64,000 bases of DNA from Clostridium sp031626875. GTDB taxonomy: Bacteria > Bacillota > Clostridia > Clostridiales > Clostridiaceae. Each line of letters starts with the position of its first letter. The stretch's first letter is position 1. The notes below the pieces were generated by a model. That model was not told where the DNA came from. It saw only the letters and a list, made by a program, of their open reading frames with translations, and did no database searches. Below, one piece after another: positions 36,343-43,994 of this stretch. The translations under genes and the position numbers were made by a program. The stretch lies in NCBI RefSeq assembly GCF_031626875.1, contig NZ_JANDMF010000019.1, positions 27,054 to 91,053 of the forward strand, given 5' to 3'.

Positions 36343-37584
36343 TTAAAAGCATACTATCTTCCTTCTTTGTTGCGTTGATTTATAAAATAACATATCTTTG
36401 TATATATTACTATCTTTATATAGGCGTATTTCTTCTTTTTGTAGTTCTGGCAAATTATTCATTATATCCTCTATCCGTATAGACTCAACATCAAAATCAG
36501 CATATAAACAATTATATCCATAACCCAATATGAATTTAATACAATCTGACTTAACCTTTTGAGAAGGTTTCTTTTTATGGCTATTAGTATTCTTGTGTCG
36601 AACTACATTCCAATATTCTTTCATTTTACTCCTACTTAAATCTCTATTGCTTCTTATTAAAGACCTTAGTCCCTTTGCCGTTGTTATTCTTTTATTTAAA
36701 TTTAACCCTCTTAACACTTCATTAATACAGTTAATTTGATAATTAAAGTTAAATGCCTGCTCAACTGTTCCAACGTTCTCTTGTTCAGTAACACTCTCCT
36801 CTTCAAATAATTCAAATTCCTCATAATTAAATTTAGGGGACATTAAAAAACCCTCTTCAATTATCATTGGTTTAAAATCCTTATATATAGCCCCTCTATA
36901 CTTAGTTACTTCAATTCTCAATATATTCTGAGTTTCATCTAAATTAACTATACTACTATTATACAAATCAAATATGTTGAATTTGCCTTCACATTCTTTA
37001 AGTTGATTTAATTTATAATAAACTTTAATTACAACATCACTAGATTCAAATTTAGCTCTTTTGGGAATATAATATATAGTTTTCCCACCAGTATCATATC
37101 TTTTACATTGCTCGTATGTTGATGTTGAAGAAGTTTTTTTTAATACAGAATAAATAGCCTCAATTTTCTCTTTGCTATCAATAATATCTAAATTATATTC
37201 AATTTTAGATACAAGCCAATATCTTAGATGTGGGGCCTTTGATAAGTTTAATAATGGCCATACTAAGAATGATATTTTTTCAAACAGTTCTTGCACATTT
37301 AAACAATATATAGAGCATACATTTATCCCCCCCATAATCTTAGAAATATTTAACCCCAATCTTAACTCTCCATGATTATATGTAGGATAATACTTAATAT
37401 AAATTCCAGCACTCTTTATGTTCATTTGATAACTGCAACCTTTATAATCGCCTTTTTGAGGTGGAAAATACTTAAATGAACTGAAACCACTAATAAATAT
37501 CTCATCCTCCAGCGTCATATTGGTTACATGGTCTATACACTTTTTTAATCCATTAGTATATGTTTCAATAGCATCTAAAGCCAT
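36343..37584 (-). CDS. Rep-like protein (phage/plasmid replication, gene II/X type)
   Basis: 413 residues, behind a GGGGGG ribosome site. The middle third has 'KIEYNLDI', 'SSDVVIKVYYKLNQLKE' and 'NILRIEVTKYRGAIYKDF', which fit gene II/X-type and Rep_trans-like initiators ('YDKxxEL...LRIEVR'). Its active-site tyrosine has not been identified with certainty. The C-terminus is charged and shows no familiar domain. In integrative elements such initiators support replication after excision and can also nick at the transfer origin. No other relaxase gene is seen in the element. Confidence 0.6.
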   Translation of the reverse strand: MALDAIETYTNGLKKCIDHVTNMTLEDEIFISGFSSFKYFPPQKGDYKGCSYQMNIKSAGIYIKYYPTYNHGELRLGLNISKIMGGINVCSIYCLNVQELFEKISFLVWPLLNLSKAPHLRYWLVSKIEYNLDIIDSKEKIEAIYSVLKKTSSTSTYEQCKRYDTGGKTIYYIPKRAKFESSDVVIKVYYKLNQLKECEGKFNIFDLYNSSIVNLDETQNILRIEVTKYRGAIYKDFKPMIIEEGFLMSPKFNYEEFELFEEESVTEQENVGTVEQAFNFNYQINCINEVLRGLNLNKRITTAKGLRSLIRSNRDLSRSKMKEYWNVVRHKNTNSHKKKPSQKVKSDCIKFILGYGYNCLYADFDVESIRIEDIMNNLPELQKEEIRLYKDSNIYKDMLFYKSTQQRRKIVCF

Positions 37585-37805
37585 AAAAGCCCCCCCGATA
37601 CATATATTAATCCCCCCTATTTTTACATCTCTTTAACTATTGGTGCATCTATTATTAAAGGTATAATACTTATATATATCTAGGTCTTATCATATATATT
37701 TATAATTAACATATCCTTAATACCTTCCAACCAATATAATTTATTATTTACATACCATAGCTTTTTATTTTTATCTTCTATGTCGGATTTGACACAACAA
37801 CCTAA

Positions 37806-38006
37806 TCACATAGTTGTTAATTCTTGTTTTAATTCATCTACTTCGCAATAGTACTTTTCCATAAAATATTTTTTTGGTACTCTTCCAGAAATAACAATAT
37901 ATCCTTTAGACTTCAAATCATTATTTAGTTGTCTAATTATTGAATATGCCTTTGAAGTACTTATTCCTAATATCTTTCTAACATCTGTAACTGTTAAATA
38001 ACTCAT
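37806..38006 (-). CDS. Excisionase-like helix-turn-helix protein
   Basis: 66 residues, behind AGGGGGATATAGG. 'YLTVTDVRKILGISTSKAYSII' is a MerR/excisionase-type helix-turn-helix, followed by 'GYIVISGRVPKKYFMEKYY', a wing often seen in Gram-positive element excisionase-like proteins. It likely assists excision or controls element genes. It is the first gene after the XRE regulator on the minus strand. Confidence 0.7.
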   Translation of the reverse strand: MSYLTVTDVRKILGISTSKAYSIIRQLNNDLKSKGYIVISGRVPKKYFMEKYYCEVDELKQELTTM

Positions 38007-38053
38007 ATCCTATATCCCCCTATATCTCTAATTGTAAATTCACTAATTTTCAT

Positions 38054-38251
38054 TTAATCCTGAATAATTTCTTCTACTGAAGTTTCCAATGCTTTTGCTA
38101 TCTTTCCAACTGTTTTGGGCATTATGTCTTGTGTTCCCTTTCGTACTCTCGTCAATGTAACAATATTAACACCCGACTTTCTTGAAAGCTCATTAACACT
38201 TAAACAGGAATATGCCATGGCGATATCAAGTTTTTTGTTATCAATTTTCAT
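38054..38251 (-). CDS. Small XRE-family (Cro-like) regulator
   Basis: 65 residues, behind GAGGTGATAAT. A single helix-turn-helix covers almost the whole protein ('LSVNELSRKSGVNIVTLTRV', 'TVGKIAKALETSVEEI'). It is transcribed away from the larger XRE repressor at 38390, and both share a 138-bp control region. This arrangement is typical of the element's on/off switch. Confidence 0.8.
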   Translation of the reverse strand: MKIDNKKLDIAMAYSCLSVNELSRKSGVNIVTLTRVRKGTQDIMPKTVGKIAKALETSVEEIIQD

Positions 38252-38339
38252 ATTATCACCTCATATTATTTTACATATTTTAACTTATACTTAATTATAC
38301 ACAACTTCATTACATTTTTAAATACTTTTTTTAAATTTA

Positions 38340-38368
38340 TTGATATATATTACGCAAAATGGTATATT
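38340..38368 (+). promoter_or_regulatory. Promoter of the XRE repressor and integrase genes
   Basis: TTGATA (38340-38345), a 17-bp spacer and TATATT (38363-38368), 21 bp before the repressor start at 38390. It lies in the divergent control region. Confidence 0.6.
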
Positions 38369-38389
38369 ATTTTAAAAGGGGTGTAAGCT

Positions 38390-38875
38390 ATGAACAAAGA
38401 AACAATAGGTGATCGTATAAAGAAAAAAAGAAAAAATAAAAAAATTACTCAAAATCAACTTGCAAATATATTAAATAAATCATTAAGCTCTGTACAAAAA
38501 TATGAAAGTGGAGATGTTGAAGTGCCAAAAAGTATATTGGAAGAAATTGCAATAGCACTAGATACTACTATATTTTATTTACTAGGTTATGATGAGGCTC
38601 AATTAGATGAAGAACTTAAAGAAATGTTTGATGAATATTTAGCCATTCAAAATGAAGATCCTGAATCGAGGTTGTTTAGAGAACAATTAAAACAAATTGG
38701 TTGCTATTATGAAAGTCCGTCATGCTCAAATGAAAATATCACAAACTCGTATTATATACTAAAATATAATAATAAAGTATTTGAAGTTCCTACTTATGAA
38801 TTCGAAAATTTACGTAATAGTTTCAACTCATATATAACATTTATGCTTCAGCAACTAATAAAAAAATATAAATAA
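38390..38875 (+). CDS. XRE-family repressor of the integrative element
   Basis: 161 residues, behind AAAAGGGGTGT. An N-terminal helix-turn-helix ('KKITQNQLANILNKSLSSVQ', 'SILEEIAIALDTTIFYLLGY') is followed by an acidic linker and an unrecognised C-terminal region of about 80 residues. No HExxH or Ser-Lys self-cleavage motif is obvious. It is co-directional with the integrase 72 bp downstream and divergent from the small XRE gene, as expected for the repressor that keeps the element quiescent. Whether the ImmA-like protease in the neighbouring segment acts on it is unknown. Confidence 0.8.
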   Translation: MNKETIGDRIKKKRKNKKITQNQLANILNKSLSSVQKYESGDVEVPKSILEEIAIALDTTIFYLLGYDEAQLDEELKEMFDEYLAIQNEDPESRLFREQLKQIGCYYESPSCSNENITNSYYILKYNNKVFEVPTYEFENLRNSFNSYITFMLQQLIKKYK

Positions 38876-38946
38876 CAATTTTCTTATGATAATAGATAAA
38901 TTAATTATATTAAACCAATTACAAATGATTAAAGGAGATGTTTTCT

Positions 38947-40017
38947 ATGCCTGCATATAAAGATGAAAAACATGGTACCTGGTACCTACAATTTTATTTT
39001 ACTACATGGACAGGTGAACGAAAAAAGAAACTCAAAAGAGGTTTTAAGAAAAAAGGGGATGCTTTAGAGTGGGAAAGAGAATTTCTTAATAAGCAACAAG
39101 CTAATCCAGATATGACATTTGGATCTTTAGTAGAATTATACTTTGACGATATGGAAAGTAGACTTAGAATATCAACTATAGCCAATAAAAAATATATGAT
39201 AAACCTAAAGATATTACCTTACTTTAAGAATATGGCTATTAATCAAATCAAAGCTACCCACATAAGAAAGTGGCAAAACAAGTTAATGAAGGATGATAAA
39301 GGTTATTCCGAAACCTACCTTAAATCAATTAATAATCAACTAGTAGCTATATTTAATTATGCAGTAAAATATTATAACTTAAAAGAAAACCCTTGCCATA
39401 AGGCTGGAGGCATGGGCAAGAAAAACGCTGATGAAATGCTATTTTGGACAAAGGAAGAATACGAAAGCTTTATAGAATGTGTATCAGATAAGCCTCAATC
39501 AAAAATAGCCTTTGAAACTTTATATTGGACAGGTATGAGAATTGGAGAATTGATGGCTCTCACATTATCAGATATAGATTTTAATAATAACACTATTAAC
39601 ATAAATAAATCACTGCAAAGAATAGGCAAAAAAGATATTGTAACAGCACCAAAAACACCAAAAAGCACTAGAATTATACTAATAACAGATTCTTTATGTA
39701 ATGATTTGAAATCTTATACCAAGACTATTTATGATATAAAACCAACAGATAGAATCTTTCCTTTTACAAAGTTCTTTTTACATCATGAAATGAATAGAGG
39801 TTGTAAAATGTCTAAAGTAAAAAGAATAAGACTACATGATTTAAGACATAGTCATGCTTCCTTATTAATTGAGTTAGGATTTACTCCACTATTAATTGCC
39901 GAAAGGTTAGGCCATGAGAAAGTAGAAACCACATTAAATACATACTCTCATCTATATCCAAATAAGCAAAATGAAGTGGTAAATGCCTTGCAAAAATTAC
40001 AAACAGAATCAAATTAG
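38947..40017 (+). CDS. int: Tyrosine integrase of the guaA-inserted element
   Basis: 356 residues. The start was set at MPAYKDEKHGTWYLQFYFTT, nine bases into the longer frame, because AAAGGAG overlaps the earlier ATG. An AP2-like arm-binding N-terminus leads to a core-binding domain (about 60-150) and the catalytic domain. Catalytic residues are visible in 'WTGMRIGELMAL' (Arg), 'LHDLRHSHASLL' (His, Arg) and 'RLGHEKVETTLNTYSHLYP' (His, Tyr). It ends 65 bp before the guaA stop and is convergent with guaA. An integrase abutting the attachment site is the usual layout for such elements. Confidence 0.95.
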   Translation: MPAYKDEKHGTWYLQFYFTTWTGERKKKLKRGFKKKGDALEWEREFLNKQQANPDMTFGSLVELYFDDMESRLRISTIANKKYMINLKILPYFKNMAINQIKATHIRKWQNKLMKDDKGYSETYLKSINNQLVAIFNYAVKYYNLKENPCHKAGGMGKKNADEMLFWTKEEYESFIECVSDKPQSKIAFETLYWTGMRIGELMALTLSDIDFNNNTININKSLQRIGKKDIVTAPKTPKSTRIILITDSLCNDLKSYTKTIYDIKPTDRIFPFTKFFLHHEMNRGCKMSKVKRIRLHDLRHSHASLLIELGFTPLLIAERLGHEKVETTLNTYSHLYPNKQNEVVNALQKLQTESN

Positions 40018-40033
40018 AATCAAACTATAAAAT

Positions 40034-40076
40034 AAAAGTCTACAAACTCTTATTTTATAAGCTTTGTAGACTTTTT
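40034..40076. terminator. Bidirectional terminator between int and guaA
   Basis: AAAAGTCTACAAA pairs with TTTGTAGACTTTTT across a ~16-nt loop. It serves the plus-strand integrase and can also end guaA transcripts on the minus strand, replacing the terminator displaced by the insertion. Confidence 0.8.
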
Positions 40077-40081
40077 ATTAT

Positions 40082-40093
40082 TTATTCCCACTC
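40082..40093. repeat. Proximal attachment core at the guaA 3' end
   Basis: TTATTCCCACTC encodes, on the minus strand, the last codons of guaA (GAG TGG GAA TAA). The identical 12-mer at 21788 and a one-mismatch copy at 26588 mark the other junctions. The 3' end of guaA is a known hotspot for tyrosine-integrase elements. Confidence 0.75.
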
Positions 40094-41614
40094 AATAGTA
40101 GCAGGTGGCTTAGAAGTAACATCATAAACTATTCTGTTTACTCCTGAAACTTCATTAACTATTCTTCTGCTAACAAGGTCAAGTATTTCATATGGAATTC
40201 TTGCCCATTCAGAAGTCATTGCATCACTTGATGTTACAGCTCTTAAAGCTACCGTATGACAGTAAGTTCTTTCATCTCCCATAACTCCAACTGACTTGAT
40301 GTTTGGAAGACAAGCAAAGTATTGCCATATGCTTTCATCTAATCCTGCATTAGCTATTTCATCTCTGAATATAGCATCTGCTTCTCTTACTATTTCAAGC
40401 TTTTCTTCAGTTATTTCTCCAAGAACCCTTATTGCAAGACCTGGTCCTGGGAATGGCTGTCTCCATACTAATTTGTGAGGTATTCCAAGCTCTTCCCCAA
40501 CTGCTCTTACTTCATCTTTAAATAATTCTCTTAAAGGCTCTATAAGATCAAATTTCATATCTTCTGGAAGACCTCCAACATTGTGGTGAGACTTAATTGT
40601 AGCTGATGTGTTAGTTCCACTTTCAACTATATCAGGGTAAATTGTACCTTGAACTAAGTAATCAATTTCTCCAAGCTTGTTAGCTTCTTCTTCAAATACT
40701 CTTATAAATTCTTCTCCTATAATCTTTCTTTTGGTTTCAGGATCTGAAACTCCAGCAAGCTTACCTAAGAATCTATCTTTAGCATTCACTCTTATAATGT
40801 TCATATCAAATTCTTTCTTGAACACTCTTTCAACAGTATCTCCTTCATCTTTTCTTAAAAGACCATGATCAACGAAAATACATGTCAAGTTGTGACCTAT
40901 TGCTTTATGTACTATCATAGCTGCAACTGATGAATCTACTCCACCAGATAAAGCACAAAGAACCTTCTTATCTCCAACTAAGTCCTTTATTTCCTTTATC
41001 TTTTCTTCAGCAAAATGGGCCATAGTCCATTCATTACCTAATTCACATATGTTATGAAGAAAGTTTTTAAGCATTTTTTGACCAAATGGTGTATGTTCAA
41101 CTTCTGGATGGAATTGAACTCCATATAATTTCTTTTCTTCATTTTCCATAGCAGCGACTGGGCATACATCTGTATTGGCTACTATTTTAAATCCTTCTGG
41201 AGCTTCTGATATATAATCAGTATGACTCATCCAGCATATTCCTTCTTCTTCTATATCTTGGAAAAGTCTTGAAGAAGAATCTAGCTTAATTGAAGTTTTT
41301 CCATATTCTCTAACTGGTGCTGTTTCAACCTTTCCACCTAATAAGTAAGACATTAATTGGTCTCCATAGCAGATACCTAGAATTGGTACCCCCAATTCAA
41401 ATATTCCTTTATCAACTCTTGGAGTATCCTCACCATAAACGCTGTTTGGTCCCCCAGTAAATATTATTCCCTTAGGATTTTTTTCTTTTATTTGATCTAG
41501 TGTATAAGTATATGGAATTATTTCGCAATACACTCCACATTCTCTTACTCTTCTAGCAATTAATTGATTGTATTGACCTCCAAAGTCAACTACTAGAACT
41601 AATTCTTTCTTCAT
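40082..41614 (-). CDS. guaA: GMP synthase (glutamine-hydrolysing)
   Basis: 510 residues, starting at MKKELVLVVDFG after GGAGGG; the 12-nt longer frame would use TTG. The glutamine amidotransferase domain shows 'GGPNSVYGEDTP', the catalytic Cys in 'LGICYGDQLMSYLLGG', and 'VQFHPEVEHTPFG'. The PP-loop 'CALSGGVDSSVAAM' and the C-terminal 'RQPFPGPGLAIRVLGE' and 'KPPATIEWE' follow. It makes GMP from XMP. It is downstream of guaB and probably cotranscribed under the guanine riboswitch. The insertion at its stop codon leaves the protein intact. Confidence 0.98.
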   Translation of the reverse strand: MKKELVLVVDFGGQYNQLIARRVRECGVYCEIIPYTYTLDQIKEKNPKGIIFTGGPNSVYGEDTPRVDKGIFELGVPILGICYGDQLMSYLLGGKVETAPVREYGKTSIKLDSSSRLFQDIEEEGICWMSHTDYISEAPEGFKIVANTDVCPVAAMENEEKKLYGVQFHPEVEHTPFGQKMLKNFLHNICELGNEWTMAHFAEEKIKEIKDLVGDKKVLCALSGGVDSSVAAMIVHKAIGHNLTCIFVDHGLLRKDEGDTVERVFKKEFDMNIIRVNAKDRFLGKLAGVSDPETKRKIIGEEFIRVFEEEANKLGEIDYLVQGTIYPDIVESGTNTSATIKSHHNVGGLPEDMKFDLIEPLRELFKDEVRAVGEELGIPHKLVWRQPFPGPGLAIRVLGEITEEKLEIVREADAIFRDEIANAGLDESIWQYFACLPNIKSVGVMGDERTYCHTVALRAVTSSDAMTSEWARIPYEILDLVSRRIVNEVSGVNRIVYDVTSKPPATIEWE

Positions 41615-41661
41615 TTTACCCTCCAATAATCTTTCTATTAATTATTATATTTTACAATAAA

Positions 41662-43116
41662 TTATTGACTTACACTATAGTTTGGAGCTTCCTTAGTTAT
41701 ATTTATGTCATGAGGATGACTTTCTCTAAGTCCAGCTGATGTTTGAACAACAAATGTAGCTGTTTGGTATAAAGTTTCTAAATCTCTTGATCCAAGGTAT
41801 CCCATACCTGATCTAATTCCCCCAAGAAGTTGGAATATTGTATCAGAAACATATCCTTTATAAGCTATTCTTCCTTCAACACCTTCTGGAACAAGCTTTT
41901 TATTCCCTTCTTGGAAATATCTATCCTTGGAACCACAAGCCATTGCTGCTAATGAACCCATTCCTCTGTATACCTTATAGCTTCTTCCTTGATATATTTC
42001 ACTCTCACCTGGAGCTTCTTCACATCCTGCAAGTAATGACCCCATCATAACTCCACAAGCACCAGCTGCTAAAGCTTTAACTATATCTCCTGAATATTTA
42101 ATTCCACCATCTGCTATTACTGGAACTCCATATTTTCTTCCAATTTCTACACAATCCATAACTGCTGTTAATTGAGGAACTCCTACTCCAGCTACTACTC
42201 TTGTTGTACATATTGACCCAGGTCCTATCCCTACCTTTACACAATCAGCTCCTGCTTTAATTAAGTCTTCTGCAGCTTCTGGTGTTGCAATATTACCTGC
42301 TATAACTTGAAGGTCTGGATATAAAGATTTAATTTTAGAAACTGCATCTAGTACTCCTTTAGAATGACCATGAGCAGTATCAAGTGTAATTACATCTACT
42401 TTAGCTTTTACTAAAGCTTCTACTCTTTCTATCATGTCACCTGTTACTCCAACAGCAGCTCCACATAATAATCTTCCTTTAGAGTCTTTAGCCGCATTTG
42501 GGAATGTTTTAGTTTTCTCTATATCTTTAATAGTTATTAATCCTTTTAATGTTCCATCTTTATCTACTAGTGGAAGTTTTTCTATTTTATGTTTCTTTAA
42601 TAATTCTTTTGCTTCTTCTATAGTTGTGTTTTCTGGTGCAGTAACTAAATTTTCCTTAGTCATTACATCTTTGATTTTTTTTGAAAAATCATTTTCAAAT
42701 GTAGTATCTCTATTAGTTAAAATACCAACTAATTTACCATCTACTGTTATTGGAACACCGGATATTCTATATTGAGCCATAAGATTTTCTGCATCTTGTA
42801 AAGTTTGTTCTGGAGAAAGGAATATAGGATCTGTAATTACTCCATTTTCTTGTCTTTTAACTCTATCTACTTCTCTAGCTTGTTCTTCAATTGTCATATT
42901 CTTATGTATGATTCCGATTCCACCTTCTCTAGCCATAGCAATAGCCATAGTAGATTCTGTTACTGTATCCATTCCAGCACTTATTAAAGGAATATTTAAC
43001 TTAATTGTCTTAGTTAAATTAGTTGCTAGAGTTACCTCTCTTGGTAATATCTCCGATTTATTTGGTACTAGTAATACATCATCAAAAGTATATGCTTGTT
43101 TTAATATTCTTGCCAT
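41662..43116 (-). CDS. guaB: IMP dehydrogenase
   Basis: 484 residues, behind GAGGGAGGATTTT. The TIM-barrel is interrupted by two CBS domains (about 95-205, 'ITVDGKLVGILTNRD' and 'PLVDKDGTLKGLITIKD'). The catalytic loop 'GIGPGSICTTRVVAGVG' carries the active Cys. 'ADGGIKYSGDIVKALAAGA' and the flap 'GVEGRIAYKGYV' complete the signature. It converts IMP to XMP, the step before GuaA, which lies 47 bp downstream. It is controlled by the riboswitch and terminator at 43217-43366. Confidence 0.98.
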   Translation of the reverse strand: MARILKQAYTFDDVLLVPNKSEILPREVTLATNLTKTIKLNIPLISAGMDTVTESTMAIAMAREGGIGIIHKNMTIEEQAREVDRVKRQENGVITDPIFLSPEQTLQDAENLMAQYRISGVPITVDGKLVGILTNRDTTFENDFSKKIKDVMTKENLVTAPENTTIEEAKELLKKHKIEKLPLVDKDGTLKGLITIKDIEKTKTFPNAAKDSKGRLLCGAAVGVTGDMIERVEALVKAKVDVITLDTAHGHSKGVLDAVSKIKSLYPDLQVIAGNIATPEAAEDLIKAGADCVKVGIGPGSICTTRVVAGVGVPQLTAVMDCVEIGRKYGVPVIADGGIKYSGDIVKALAAGACGVMMGSLLAGCEEAPGESEIYQGRSYKVYRGMGSLAAMACGSKDRYFQEGNKKLVPEGVEGRIAYKGYVSDTIFQLLGGIRSGMGYLGSRDLETLYQTATFVVQTSAGLRESHPHDINITKEAPNYSVSQ

Positions 43117-43216
43117 TTTTAAAATCCTCCCTCAATTTATAACTTTATGATTTTTTTCATTCATCTCAAGCTGAAAATGCAAGATTAACTTCATTGTCCA
43201 ACTGATTTTTGAGTAC

Positions 43217-43266
43217 AAAAAAAGCACATTAACTTACTATATTACTCTATAGTGAAGTTAATATGC
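43217..43266 (-). terminator. Riboswitch-controlled terminator upstream of guaB
   Basis: GCATATTAACTT-ACTATA stem with a GAGTAA loop, followed by a run of seven or more T on the minus strand. It lies between the aptamer and guaB, as expected for an OFF-type expression platform. Confidence 0.85.
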
Positions 43267-43296
43267 CTATATAACAAAAAGTATATAAGTATATCA

Positions 43297-43370
43297 AATT
43301 CACCCATAGTCGGAAATTTACGGCTTCCGGTAGATACTCCCTGCCATATTCAGGGGATATACGAGCTTTA
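43297..43370 (-). promoter_or_regulatory. Guanine riboswitch (purine aptamer) controlling guaB-guaA
   Basis: On the minus strand the purine-riboswitch core is clear: CTCGTATA opens P1, then 'AATATGGCAGGGAGTATC', 'TCTACCGGAAGCCGTAAAT', and 'TTCCGACTATGGGTG' closes P1. This closely follows the B. subtilis xpt aptamer. The discriminating base before TATGGG is C, as in guanine-type rather than adenine-type switches. Bound guanine should favour the downstream terminator and shut off IMP-to-GMP synthesis. Confidence 0.92.
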
Positions 43371-43396
43371 AATGTGCCTATTACTAAATTAAACTT

Positions 43397-43425
43397 ATTA
43401 TAATGTATCATATTCCCAAAGTCAA
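43397..43425 (-). promoter_or_regulatory. Promoter of the guaB-guaA transcript
   Basis: On the minus strand, TTGACT (43420-43425), a 17-bp spacer and TATAAT (43397-43402), about 30 bp upstream of the aptamer. Confidence 0.8.
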
Positions 43426-43455
43426 TAGACATGAAAGTAAAATTGCATTTTTATT

Positions 43456-43845
43456 TTATGAAATAGTACCATCTTCAGCTAATGCGAAATCTCCACCTGC
43501 TAATAATTCCTTCATTTTTTGATATGTCATATCTAGATTTATACTTTTTATCCTTGTAAAATCAATAAAATCACTAGAACCTATCCTCTCCTTTATAGTT
43601 CCATATTTAGAATCTCCTGATACAGTATTGTTTGATTTAATATTATATGTATCTATAGCTAAAACTACCTGCCTTACTTCCTCTAGTGCCTTTGTTTTCT
43701 TAGCTTCTTTTATATATCCTGCAACTTTTGGGGTAAATACGACAAATAATATAGACATAATTGCAAGAACTGCAAGCATTTCTACTAACGTAAACCCCTT
43801 ACTTTTTCTATTTGTCCTTATATATTTGTTAAGTTTTTTCTTCAC
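43456..43845 (-). CDS. Type IV prepilin-like protein (orphan)
   Basis: 129 residues, starting at GTG eight bases after GGAGG; an alternative TTG lies one codon earlier. A basic leader of about 16 residues precedes the prepilin peptidase site G-FTLVEMLAVLAIMSILFVVF, including the Glu at position 5 of the mature protein. The long hydrophobic helix 'TPKVAGYIKEAKKTKALEEV' continues into a short globular tail of about 75 residues. Family members are pilins or pseudopilins. No pilus assembly genes are adjacent, so secretion would depend on machinery elsewhere. Confidence 0.85.
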   Translation of the reverse strand: MKKKLNKYIRTNRKSKGFTLVEMLAVLAIMSILFVVFTPKVAGYIKEAKKTKALEEVRQVVLAIDTYNIKSNNTVSGDSKYGTIKERIGSSDFIDFTRIKSINLDMTYQKMKELLAGGDFALAEDGTIS

Positions 43846-43923
43846 CAATTCATCCTCCTTGAATTACTTATCTATTTCTTTATAATTCTAGACAATTTTT
43901 GTATTGTTTATAATTTTGTCCCA

Positions 43924-43967
43924 CAAAAAAATCCAAGATATAATATAAATTCCCTATATCTTGGATT
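43924..43967 (-). terminator. Terminator after the histidine kinase gene
   Basis: AATCCAAGATATA pairs with TATATCTTGGATT around a 12-nt loop, followed by TTTTTT on the minus strand. It lies just beyond the stop at 43995. Confidence 0.85.
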
Positions 43968-43994
43968 CACTAAGATAATTTAATTCTTTTTTAA

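Noticed and set aside
43247..43432. 61-codon minus-strand frame upstream of guaB
   Set aside because: It lies on the guanine riboswitch and its terminator, which explain the conservation better.
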